DNA of 26,191 nucleotides. Origin: an uncultured Kineothrix sp. (GTDB lineage: Bacteria > Bacillota > Clostridia > Lachnospirales > Lachnospiraceae). The position numbers and the translations under genes were made by a program. Where the stretch lies: contig CAJUMD010000042.1 in the NCBI GenBank assembly GCA_910587275.1, positions 1 to 26,191 of the forward strand, in the 5' to 3' direction. The notes beneath the pieces are model-generated. The model was not told the origin of the DNA, ran no database searches, and was given only the letters and a program-made list of their open reading frames with translations. Of this stretch, positions 1 to 6,620 are shown one piece after another (the stretch's first letter is position 1; the number at the start of each line of letters is the position of its first letter).

Positions 1-384
1 GAAGCAATTAACGCATGGCGGGATTTGAAGCGGAAAGAAGCAAGAGAAATATCCCTTGACTATCTGATGTCAGAACGATATTTTGAACCGTCTGCTATGG
101 ACAGCTACTTTGAAAAGCAGGACAAGCCGACCGTATTTCTTGTGTTGGGAAAGGAAGTTATCGTTGATGATGAACGGTTGGCAACGGCATTATCAAAATT
201 GCCGGAGTTAAGGCGGGAAGTTTTGTTGCTTTATTACTTCGTTGGCTATCGTGATGAAGCCATCGGCAGACAGTACGGGCGTTGCAGAAGTACGATAAAC
301 CACAGAAGAAATGTTGCGCTGAAACAGTTACGAAAAGAATGGGAGAAATTGAAACATGAGGAACAAAAAGCTGATACCTTTTGA
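1..384 (+). CDS. Sigma-70-like regulator of a conjugative element (5' partial)
   Basis: The reading frame is open from base 1, so the gene begins upstream of the window; the first internal start-like codon is a TTG at 25 and is not the true start. The C-terminal half resembles sigma-70 region 4: a helix with LSKLPELRREVLLLYYFVGY, then a helix-turn-helix around DEAIGRQYGRCRSTINHRR. Short sigma-like proteins of this kind are a hallmark of Tn916/Tn1549-type integrative conjugative elements (Tn916 orf7 type), where they activate element genes. The next gene starts inside this one (28-bp overlap), so translation is coupled. It is not a housekeeping sigma factor: only a region-4-like module is visible and the partner gene is element-specific. 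Confidence 0.85.
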   Translation, partial: EAINAWRDLKRKEAREISLDYLMSERYFEPSAMDSYFEKQDKPTVFLVLGKEVIVDDERLATALSKLPELRREVLLLYYFVGYRDEAIGRQYGRCRSTINHRRNVALKQLRKEWEKLKHEEQKADTF

Positions 385-559
385 GGTAATCGAAAAAGCC
401 GTTGCCGGAGAGCCGGAAGCGGTAGACGCAGTATTGCGGCACTATACCGCATACATCAAATATCTGTCTATGTATAAAGGGCATATCAATGACGATACGC
501 AGGACAGATTAAAGGCAAAACTGATTGAAGCCATATTGAAATTCCGCTTCGACCGATAG
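356..559 (+). CDS. Small helix-turn-helix protein of a conjugative element (Tn916 orf8-like)
   Basis: A 67-residue protein that starts inside the end of the sigma-like gene. It reads as two or three helices, with IPFEVIEKAVAGEPEAVDAV followed by HYTAYIKYLSM and a basic C-terminus ending KFRFDR. This matches what I know of the HTH_16 (PF12645) proteins that sit directly after the sigma-like gene in Tn916/Tn1549 elements; they are thought to help regulate element transcription. The ATG at 356 lies shortly after the purine-rich stretch GGGAGAAATTG, which is a plausible ribosome binding site. The order sigma-like then HTH_16 is the strongest evidence for the element. No xis or int gene follows, unlike in Tn916. 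Confidence 0.8.
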   Translation: MRNKKLIPFEVIEKAVAGEPEAVDAVLRHYTAYIKYLSMYKGHINDDTQDRLKAKLIEAILKFRFDR

Positions 560-565
560 TAGGTA

Positions 566-635
566 GCAAAGACAGGAAAAGCTGTCAAGGGTAGACTTCG
601 CGCTACGCGCCCTTGACAGCTTTTCCCGCCTTTGC
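566..635. repeat. Long inverted repeat / hairpin, 26-bp arms
   Basis: Left arm 566-591 and right arm 610-635 pair over 26 bases with two mismatches; the inner 17 bases (575-591 with 610-626, core GCTGTCAAGGG) are perfect. The 18-base loop contains GCGCTACGCG. No T-run follows, so it is not a typical rho-independent terminator. It lies right after the HTH gene. Confidence 0.85.
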
Positions 636-649
636 TTGTGGGTAGTCAA

Positions 650-681
650 GAGGGCGAAATCAGCAGACTGCTTTCGCCCTC
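650..681. repeat. Inverted repeat with GAGGGCGAAA arms
   Basis: Arms 650-659 (GAGGGCGAAA) and 672-681 (TTTCGCCCTC) are perfect complements around a 12-base loop. It is the second of three strong hairpins in the element tail. Confidence 0.75.
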
Positions 682-812
682 AATCTATTATGGGGATTGT
701 TACGCAGTAGGGGTTATTTTGTCCTTGATTTATGCGGCTTTGCGGGTATTGAAGTGGCGGGGTAAGGGTTTTATATGTCTGCTCTCAAAAACGGTGTTCT
801 ATTGCGTAACAG

Positions 813-860
813 AAAAGCAGAGAACCGACCACTAATGAAAGTGATATATTCTCTGCTTTT
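813..860 (+). terminator. Hairpin with 12-bp perfect arms, possible terminator
   Basis: Arms 813-824 (AAAAGCAGAGAA) and 849-860 (TTCTCTGCTTTT) are perfectly complementary around a 24-base loop. Because the outer pairs are A/T, the A-tract and T-tract could let it work as a terminator in either direction. It may isolate the element from chromosomal transcription. Confidence 0.5.
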
Positions 861-980
861 GCTTGCACCCTGTTTGTCAGCGTTGATGATAAGTTGTTGT
901 GAATACTTCCTTATCAACGTAAAACTAAAGGTTTGAGTACTGTCTAGCATCCATAAAAAATAGCAATATAACGACTTGAG

Positions 981-1277
981 TCAATATTTTACAACTTTAG
1001 GGTTAATATCCGTAACCGCATCCGTTATGGCAAGCTCATAATACACGGCAGGCAGGTTCAACTGTTCCCTCAGCCCGCAGTAACGCATTTCGTTTAAAAT
1101 ACCGTATACCGGTGTAAGCCTGTCCAAACTCCCTATTCCGGAATACCTTTCATACACGCAATTCTTTACCTTACGGTAATCCGAGGCAATGCCCCGCAAA
1201 AATTCCATGGTCTCCTCCGGTAACGGTTCGCTGTACTGCCAAACCGTTTTGGTTATGCTGCTGCCCGCGGACATCAT
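981..1277 (-). pseudogene. Truncated TnpB-like (IS200/IS605 OrfB-type) protein, N-terminal fragment
   Basis: 98 codons. The segment ITKTVWQYSEPLPEETMEFL, then YGILNEMRYCGLREQLNLP and VYYELAITDAVTDI, matches from memory the N-terminus of TnpB-like transposon-encoded nucleases in Lachnospiraceae, which normally run to several hundred residues. Here the match stops at TDI and the frame ends seven residues later (NPKVVKY, stop), exactly where conjugative-element DNA begins. The start is also odd: a good ribosome binding site (GAAAGGAG, 1291-1298) sits just before an ATG at 1290 that is out of frame by one base, while the in-frame ATG at 1277 is 13 bases further on. That suggests an additional early frameshift. 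It cannot be functional as a nuclease. Family naming rests on recall, so confidence is moderate. Confidence 0.6.
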
Positions 1278-1897
1278 TCTTATCAGTCATGCTCCTTTCT
1301 GCCCTGCATCTTAACCCGTCAAACGGCTATACAGGATGTTTCGCAGATTTCCCCAATCCACGAAATATGTCCGGAAGCCGGAATTTTAAAGACGTTTCTT
1401 TTTTCCCGACCACAAATCTGACCCTGAATAAATCGGCTGGGAAAGGCAGACGGCAGACTGGCAGGCACGGGATGCCTGTTATCCTGACCCAAAATCTGAC
1501 CATAAAAACCACTAAAATATCCATTTTACCCTGAAAAAATCTGTATTGGCATATCTTACTAACTCTTTTTTCCCTTAAATTCGGAAAAAAGAATTGTCAT
1601 CAAGGTTAAAACATGGTAAACTAATTCCGATATAGAGTTATATAGAAATGGAAAATTCGGATATTTCACGAAACATTGTCTATTTCATTTTCGTGGATTG
1701 GGGAAATCTACGAGTTTCCTGGAAACATGCCGCGTTCCCAATCATGACCCGCCGGACAACCATTTCTGTCCTGTCATAGTTCCCATGTCCTCTTTATCCC
1801 CCCATTATTCATAAAAAATTTACACATAATCTCTTTCCTTTTTGGCAAAATAGTATTAATATATTCCTATAACACCGAATTTGAAAGGAGTATTTCT
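1278..1897. other. 620-base gene-free region between the TnpB fragment and the LEA-like gene
   Basis: No frame with a credible start and ribosome binding site. The region holds the inverted-repeat-bounded block at 1341-1713, a direct repeat AAATCTGACC at 1414-1423 and 1492-1501, and three copies of ATTCCGA/ATTCGGA-like words around 1575-1665. The last ~100 bases are AT-rich and must carry the promoter of the gene at 1898, but I could not pick a convincing -35/-10 pair. Confidence 0.6.
1341..1713. repeat. MITE-like block bounded by 21-25-bp terminal inverted repeats
   Basis: Bases 1345-1365 (AGATTTCCCCAATCCACGAA plus A) are the exact reverse complement of 1689-1709. Including one mismatch the arms run 1341-1365 and 1689-1713, and weaker similarity (CAGGA words) reaches 1332 and 1722. 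The 323 bases between the perfect arms encode nothing evident. The size and structure fit a non-autonomous miniature element, but the only flanking duplication I see is GTT, which is too short to prove insertion. Confidence 0.6.
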
Positions 1898-2392
1898 ATG
1901 GCTAAAAAGTTCAGCAAATTCTTAATGTTTACTGCCTTTGCAGGTGCGGCGGCAGCAGGTGCCTATTATTATTTGCAAAATAAAAATTCTTCCCTCTCCG
2001 ACGGTATGGAGGGCGACGATGATTATGACAACTTCAGCGATGATTTCGATGACGATACGGAAAGCAAAGACACAACCCGTAATTATGTTGCACTGAATCT
2101 TGAGAAAGCGGAAGAAGCGGCAGCCGAAACCATGAAAGAAGCGGCGGAAAAAGCGGCTGATGTTAAGGACAACGTAAAAGAGGGCGTTACGGAAGCAGTA
2201 AAAGATATTGCAAATACGGCAAAAGAAGCTGCCCAGACAACAGCCGGGGCATTCCATGCGGCAAAAGAAGTAACGGCAGACACTACGGCAGCCGTAAAAG
2301 AAGCGGCAAAGGACATTGCCGGGACTACGGAATCCAAAATCGAGGAATTTTTTGACGACGAGGACGAGGACAATTCGGCGGATTCCATCTGA
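1898..2392 (+). CDS. LEA/YtxH-like membrane-anchored acidic helical protein
   Basis: 164 residues with three parts. Residues 8-26 (FLMFTAFAGAAAAGAYYYLQ region) form one hydrophobic segment that looks like an N-terminal membrane anchor. Residues about 34-56 are very acidic (GDDDYDNFSDDFDDDTES). Residues about 68-150 are an Ala/Lys/Glu/Thr-rich amphipathic helix with repeated AAKEV, VKEAAKDIA and TAKEAA blocks, like LEA and YtxH proteins; the C-terminus is acidic again. Such proteins are usually linked to stress or desiccation protection at the membrane, but no specific partner is visible. The ATG has an ideal ribosome binding site GAAAGGAG at 1883-1890. It is monocistronic and convergent with the chemoreceptor gene. 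Function is inferred from composition only. Confidence 0.8.
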   Translation: MAKKFSKFLMFTAFAGAAAAGAYYYLQNKNSSLSDGMEGDDDYDNFSDDFDDDTESKDTTRNYVALNLEKAEEAAAETMKEAAEKAADVKDNVKEGVTEAVKDIANTAKEAAQTTAGAFHAAKEVTADTTAAVKEAAKDIAGTTESKIEEFFDDEDEDNSADSI

Positions 2393-2441
2393 CCGTATCC
2401 CATAAGTCCCATTTATCAATGCTATTTTAAAATCCCGCCGG

Positions 2442-2498
2442 TGCCCGGATGATTCATGCAATCCTGCACACCATGCAGCGTTTCATCCGTGCCGGGCA
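2442..2498. repeat. Imperfect hairpin downstream of the LEA-like gene
   Basis: TGCCCGG (2442-2448) pairs with CCGGGCA (2492-2498), with inner complementarity GGATGA/TCATCC and TGCA/TGCA. It may act as the 3' end of the plus-strand transcript, although no T-run follows. Confidence 0.4.
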
Positions 2499-2500
2499 AA

Positions 2501-2567
2501 ACATAAAAACCCATGCCAGTCGGGTCCGCACCGTTTTTTCCGGTCTGCGGTACCTTTTGGCATGGGT
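2501..2567 (-). terminator. Rho-independent terminator of the chemoreceptor gene
   Basis: ACCCATGCCA (2509-2518) pairs perfectly with TGGCATGGGT (2558-2567), and an inner stem CCGCAGACCG/CGGTGCGG stacks inside. On the minus strand the stem is followed by TTTTTATGTTTT. It lies 19 bases past the minus-strand stop codon at 2587, between two convergent genes, and could stop both. Confidence 0.75.
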
Positions 2568-2586
2568 CTTTGTATCTTTACTCTCC

Positions 2587-3954
2587 TTACCCTTTGGCAA
2601 TCTCCACCATCCTCTGCATATCGGAAATCAGTTCCCTGGAATAATTCTCCGCTTCCCGGTATATCCGTTCCGCACCGGCATAATCCCCGTTTTTAATAGC
2701 CTGGATGACAGCCCCGCCATATTCATGGAATTTCTTATGCTTCGGTCCAAGACCTTCCCAAATCGGTTTCACGCCTGGAATTTTCGGCGACATGGCATAG
2801 TAAAAATGTCCGAACCCGCATTTGGAAGAATCCAATTGCAGGGGAATCACCGTACGGTCATCCACCATACGTTTTAAATTCTCAAGCCACATATGGTGCG
2901 CGTTAATGGCATTGTTCACATACTGGGCAAATTCGCTGTTTTCCAAATGGAAAAAGGCATCGTCCGTCATACTTCCCATCTGTTTTACCGCATCGTCCAG
3001 CATCCTTTCGATACCCACCACCGGTTCCACCGCTTTCTTCAGCTCCTGGCTGACCTGCTGCATAAAATCCGTGCTGTCCTTTAACTGGTTCTCCATTTCC
3101 GTCATGGAACTGCTGATTTCCTCGCTGACCGCTGCTATGGAGCCCATGGATTCGTTCACCTTGGACACATGGACCTGGCTTTCATCATTTAACTCCCACA
3201 CATGCTTAATCTTTTCCGACATCCTGTTAAGGGCAGCAATGGTATCGGACGTACTGTCCACGCTTTTTTGGGAAGCGCTTTCAATATTCTCCACAAATTC
3301 ACTCATATTCCCGGTCAGTTTCTGGGTCTCCTCCGCCAAAGTACGGATTTCACCCGCCACCACGGCAAATCCCCGTCCCGCTTCCCCCGCCCGCGCGGCC
3401 TCGATGGAAGCGTTTAACGCCAGCAGATTGGTCTGTAAGGAAATGGAGCCGATTCCGGCAATCACCTCATTCATCCGCCCGATAATGGACATCAGGTCAT
3501 CCATATCCTGTCGCAGTGCATTGGACACGGCGATTGTCTGGTCGGAAAGCTCCTTAATTCCGGTCAGTTCCGTCTGCCCTTCTTCAATCCGCTTATATAC
3601 CTCCCCCGTCGCCGAGGAGACATCGAGAATCGTATTCGTCAGTTCCTCATGCTGGTTGTTTGCCCTGCCGGATGACCCGGAACTGTCCCAGGAAGCGCCA
3701 AAAATGGTTTCCGTCGCTTTCTCCACTTTCCGGGAAATATCCATGATTTTCTCCGTCTGGTGCTGCATGGTCAGATCCAAAGAACTAATCTGCATGACCG
3801 CCTTAATGTTCTTATCCAAAAGCTCCGCAAACTGCTCCCTGCCTCTGCGGAGTCTGCGGTAAATACTGTCAAGTTCCGGCACCCTGGAATAATCCGCTTC
3901 CTTCAGTTCCGAAACCGATTTCATCAATGCCCTTTTTCTTTTTTCCATCATCAT
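2587..3954 (-). CDS. Soluble methyl-accepting chemotaxis protein with C-terminal CZB zinc-binding domain
   Basis: 455 residues with no membrane segment, so a cytoplasmic receptor. Residues about 100-315 are the coiled-coil MCP signalling domain, with the hairpin tip at about 165-210 (ISLQTNLLALNASIEAARAG then AGRGFAVVAGEIRTLAEET). This tip contacts CheA/CheW. Residues about 345-455 match the chemoreceptor zinc-binding (CZB) domain: His353/354 in HHMWL, Cys379 in KCGFGHFYYAM, and His406 and His410 in GPKHKKFHEYG, the expected H/C/H/H ligand set. CZB domains bind zinc and can respond to zinc or oxidants such as hypochlorous acid. No che genes are nearby, so the kinase partner is elsewhere. The ribosome binding site GAGAGGAC precedes the ATG. 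It is monocistronic, with a terminator just after the stop. Confidence 0.93.
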   Translation of the reverse strand: MMMEKRKRALMKSVSELKEADYSRVPELDSIYRRLRRGREQFAELLDKNIKAVMQISSLDLTMQHQTEKIMDISRKVEKATETIFGASWDSSGSSGRANNQHEELTNTILDVSSATGEVYKRIEEGQTELTGIKELSDQTIAVSNALRQDMDDLMSIIGRMNEVIAGIGSISLQTNLLALNASIEAARAGEAGRGFAVVAGEIRTLAEETQKLTGNMSEFVENIESASQKSVDSTSDTIAALNRMSEKIKHVWELNDESQVHVSKVNESMGSIAAVSEEISSSMTEMENQLKDSTDFMQQVSQELKKAVEPVVGIERMLDDAVKQMGSMTDDAFFHLENSEFAQYVNNAINAHHMWLENLKRMVDDRTVIPLQLDSSKCGFGHFYYAMSPKIPGVKPIWEGLGPKHKKFHEYGGAVIQAIKNGDYAGAERIYREAENYSRELISDMQRMVEIAKG

Positions 3955-4138
3955 TTACTTGTCCTCTCTTTTTTAGATTCCAAACATATTCCTTTTCGTC
4001 CCTAAAATTTTCAACCAAAAAACTTTTAACAATGATTCGTTCCAACTCCCCCCGTATCTTTCAGGGGACGCTTCCGGAAAACAACTGCACCTACTTCCAT
4101 CATACGAAATTTTCCGGTTTTTGCAAGTCTTTTTCCGA

Positions 4139-4191
4139 GGAACATTTCCCCAAAAAGAATTTCCCGGCACAAATGTCTCAGGAAATATTCC
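4139..4191. promoter_or_regulatory. Two GGAA-N3-TTCC palindromes between MocR and chemoreceptor genes
   Basis: GGAACATTTCC (4139-4149) and GGAAATATTCC (4181-4191) are 11-base palindromes with starts 42 bases apart, with a related GAATTTCCC between them. They lie downstream of the MocR stop codon and upstream of the chemoreceptor start at 3954. They could be paired operator sites, but TTCC/GGAA words are common in this DNA, so the call is weak. Confidence 0.25.
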
Positions 4192-4227
4192 CTACCACAA
4201 ATTTTACCATACAAAGCGGGTTTATGT

Positions 4228-5721
4228 CTATGCCCAAACCTTCTTTAGCAAATCCAGTCCCGTCTGTATCTGTCCCTTATCCGGTGCCGCATAGCCGAGG
4301 ACTACCGTACCGCTTTCCCGCTTTGGCGCCACACCGTCCGTGTAAAACTCCGACAGCCCGTACACCTTCACGCCGGCTTCCCCTGCCCGTTCCACCAGCA
4401 TCTTTTCACTTCTTCCCCTCCTGTCCTGCAGCAACAGGTGCAGACCCGCATTTTCCCCGGATAATACGAAATCGTGCCCCATTCCCCTGCATCCGTTTAC
4501 CAGCAGGTCATGCTTTTCACGGTATACCTTCCGCATCCGGTTCAGATGCCGTTCAAAATGCCCCCCTGCGATGAACTCATTCAATATCCTTTGGTCAATA
4601 CGTGATACCGTCGTGGAATAAATACGGCACCGCTCCTCATAGATGCGCAGCAGCGGCAGGGGCAGCACCATATAGCCGATGCGGATGGCGGGGGCTATGG
4701 ATTTGGAGAAGGTCCCGGTATAGATGACCTTTCCCAGCCGGTCGGATGCCTGCAGCGACGGGATGGGTTTCCCCTTAAAACGGAATTCGCTGTCATAATC
4801 GTCCTCAATCACGTAGCGGTCTTCCTGTTCCCCTGCCCACTTTAACAGCTCCATCCGACGCCCGATGGGCATCACTATGCCCATCGGATACTGGTGGGAA
4901 GGCATCACATACGCCACCTTCGCTCCGGTTTTTCTAAGCCCTTCCACGCTCATGCCAAAGCCGTCCATTTCCACTGAGGCTATGGGGTAAGCAAAGGATG
5001 CAAAGATGCGGTACGCTTTCCGGTATGTAGGATTCTCCATGGCAACTTCCACATGCCTGCCCAAAATCTTCTCCAACAGCATAAGGATATAATCGTTGCC
5101 GGCCCCGATAATGACCTGTTCCGGGTGACAGTTTACCCCCCTGGAGGAATGGAGGTAACGGGCTATGGTCTCCCGCAGCGCATAATCCCCCTTCGGCGAA
5201 CCGGAGGAAAACATTTCGCTGTTGGCATCCACCAAAATTTCCTTCGTTATCTTCTTCCATGTGGCATACGGAAATACCGTCATGTCAATGCTGTCCGGCG
5301 AAAAATCACACAGATATGTACCGTCTGCCACACTGTTTTGCCGTCCGCCGCATACCGGTCTGCCACGCCCATCCGCCGCATCGTTTTCCCGTAACGGTTC
5401 CCCGGAAAGCATCCCGGCTTCCCGCACCGCCCCTCTGTCCGTAAAATCAAAGAGTTCCTCTACCTGACAGACAAAATAGCCCCGGTACGGTCTCGCCTCA
5501 ATGTACCCTTCCGAAAGAAGCTGCCCATAGGCAAGCTCCACCGTACTGCGGGACACCTGCAGAAATTCCGACAGGGAACGAGTAGAGGGAAGCCTCTCCC
5601 CAAAACGAAGCCTCCCTTTCCTGATTTCTTCCTTTATATAACCGTAAATCTGTTCATACAAATGCTTTCCGTTATCCTGGCGTAAAGCAATCAACAAACC
5701 GTTCATGTCTGTTCCATTCAC
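4228..5721 (-). CDS. MocR-family regulator: GntR winged helix fused to class I aminotransferase domain
   Basis: 497 residues, the usual length for MocR/PdxR-type proteins. Residues about 18-85 are the GntR winged helix (LYEQIYGYIKEEIRKGRLRF, then LPSTRSLSEFLQVSRSTVEL). Residues about 140-497 are a fold-type I PLP aminotransferase domain with MPSHQYPMG at 274-282, IEDDYDSEFR at 305-314 and the PLP lysine K340 in TGTFSKSIAP. Members use PLP or an amino compound as effector and often control vitamin B6 or amino-acid genes; the target here is unknown. The frame starts with GTG at 5721, four bases after the DUF2225 stop; an ATG at 5706 is an equally possible start. It is almost certainly co-transcribed with DUF2225 and glnS. 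No adjacent pdxST or divergent target gene is visible. Confidence 0.92.
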   Translation of the reverse strand: MNGTDMNGLLIALRQDNGKHLYEQIYGYIKEEIRKGRLRFGERLPSTRSLSEFLQVSRSTVELAYGQLLSEGYIEARPYRGYFVCQVEELFDFTDRGAVREAGMLSGEPLRENDAADGRGRPVCGGRQNSVADGTYLCDFSPDSIDMTVFPYATWKKITKEILVDANSEMFSSGSPKGDYALRETIARYLHSSRGVNCHPEQVIIGAGNDYILMLLEKILGRHVEVAMENPTYRKAYRIFASFAYPIASVEMDGFGMSVEGLRKTGAKVAYVMPSHQYPMGIVMPIGRRMELLKWAGEQEDRYVIEDDYDSEFRFKGKPIPSLQASDRLGKVIYTGTFSKSIAPAIRIGYMVLPLPLLRIYEERCRIYSTTVSRIDQRILNEFIAGGHFERHLNRMRKVYREKHDLLVNGCRGMGHDFVLSGENAGLHLLLQDRRGRSEKMLVERAGEAGVKVYGLSEFYTDGVAPKRESGTVVLGYAAPDKGQIQTGLDLLKKVWA

Positions 5722-5724
5722 ACC

Positions 5725-6597
5725 CTACTCTTTTTTGGCCGCATTTTTCATTTTTACCTGTTTCACGATTTGTTCCTTTAAGTCCCTTGCCTTATCCTTC
5801 ATCCTCGGATTGGCGCTGACAGAGGTAATAATCGATGAAACCAGCTTGGAAGCCACGTCAAACTGTTCAAATTTTGTGGCGGTTACCGCAATGACATAAT
5901 CCACGGTAGGCTCATCCATACCGCACATGGGAAAACTCTCCGACTGCCTTGCCGCAAGGAAACCGTCCAGCGCATTTTTTAAGAACTCCATTTCCTCATC
6001 GTCAATCGCCTTTTTCTTTGCCGCATATTCCGGATCCGCCTTATCCAATTTCTCCCCCTTACCGCGCAAAAGCCATGCCGTCTTTAAACAGATGTACGCC
6101 TTCTCACTGGGTTTCGCCAGTTTCACGATGGCATTCGCCAAAGCGACTTTATAACGCTCCAGCGCCTCGTCATACGTATACAGCTCCTTGTATTCCGTAT
6201 GGGGTCTGAAATTGGCGGAAATCATTTCCTTAATCCGCTTTGCCTGCGGAGAAGTGATGAATTTGAAATAACGGCTCAACGTAGCATAACCGCAGCACGG
6301 ACACATAATAATATCATATTTTAACAAATCCACATGTTCGTATTTCGGTCTCAAATCCGGGTCCGTTCCAATCAGCTTCGCTTTTCCCACCTTAACGGTC
6401 CTTGACTTAAACTCCTTGTCGCAGATTGGGCAGGTAAAGCCTTTGTCAAACAGGAAATCCTGCTCCTGCACCTGCGGTGCAGGAGGCGCCGCTGCTGCCT
6501 CTGCTGCTGCTTCCCTTTCCTTCGGTTTTTCGTACAAATCCATGTTTTGCAAATTTCCAAGTCCGAGCCCTTCCAGTCCGGATAACAATCCACTCAT
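5725..6597 (-). CDS. DUF2225 family protein with zinc-ribbon-like cysteine pairs
   Basis: 290 residues from the ATG at 6597, chosen because GGAGGAG (6604-6610) sits seven bases before it; the longer GTG frame at 6612 would put the start inside that site. After a short N-terminus and an Ala/Pro-rich linker (about residues 28-42), a CPIC pair (Cys56, Cys59) and a CPCCGY pair (Cys99, Cys102) look like a zinc-binding knuckle. The rest (about 110-290) is helical, TPR-like, with segments such as DEALERYKVALANAIVKLAK. This is the DUF2225 pattern, common in Firmicutes and without a settled function. It lies 23 bases after glnS and directly before the MocR gene. Confidence 0.85.
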   Translation of the reverse strand: MSGLLSGLEGLGLGNLQNMDLYEKPKEREAAAEAAAAPPAPQVQEQDFLFDKGFTCPICDKEFKSRTVKVGKAKLIGTDPDLRPKYEHVDLLKYDIIMCPCCGYATLSRYFKFITSPQAKRIKEMISANFRPHTEYKELYTYDEALERYKVALANAIVKLAKPSEKAYICLKTAWLLRGKGEKLDKADPEYAAKKKAIDDEEMEFLKNALDGFLAARQSESFPMCGMDEPTVDYVIAVTATKFEQFDVASKLVSSIITSVSANPRMKDKARDLKEQIVKQVKMKNAAKKE

Positions 6598-6620
6598 ATC
6601 TTTCTCCTCCACAATCTGTA

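Larger units (their letters stand above)
560..980. other. Gene-free, hairpin-rich tail of the conjugative element
   Basis: 421 bases without a convincing gene. It holds inverted repeats at 566-635, 650-681, 813-860 and an imperfect one at 881-919. A 67-codon frame at 632-835 exists but has only a TTG start, no ribosome binding site and two of the hairpins inside it, so I do not call it. The tail between the regulatory genes and the element end is where attachment-site arm sequences or terminators would be expected. Confidence 0.6.
1..1003 (+). mobile_element. Right-hand end of an integrative conjugative element (Tn916/Tn1549 type), boundary approximate
   Basis: The sigma-like/HTH_16 pair marks a conjugative element whose bulk lies left of the window. 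After 559 there is a non-coding tail with several strong inverted repeats, and at about 995-1003 the sequence passes into the interior of a TnpB-like reading frame on the other strand. The boundary is inferred from where the TnpB-like protein loses its expected continuation (after TDI, about base 1000). The other end and any target duplication are outside the window, so the exact junction and the integrase type cannot be read here. Confidence 0.55.

Noticed and set aside
632..835. 67-codon plus-strand frame in the conjugative-element tail
   Set aside because: TTG start only, no ribosome binding site, crosses two strong hairpins, no family resemblance.
2083..2412. Ser/Ala-rich minus-strand frame opposite the LEA-like gene
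   Set aside because: Its composition is the mirror of the Ala/Lys/Glu repeat codons on the plus strand; no start signal.
2822..3862. 346-codon plus-strand frame opposite the chemoreceptor
   Set aside because: Antisense shadow; the minus strand has unmistakable MCP and CZB motifs.
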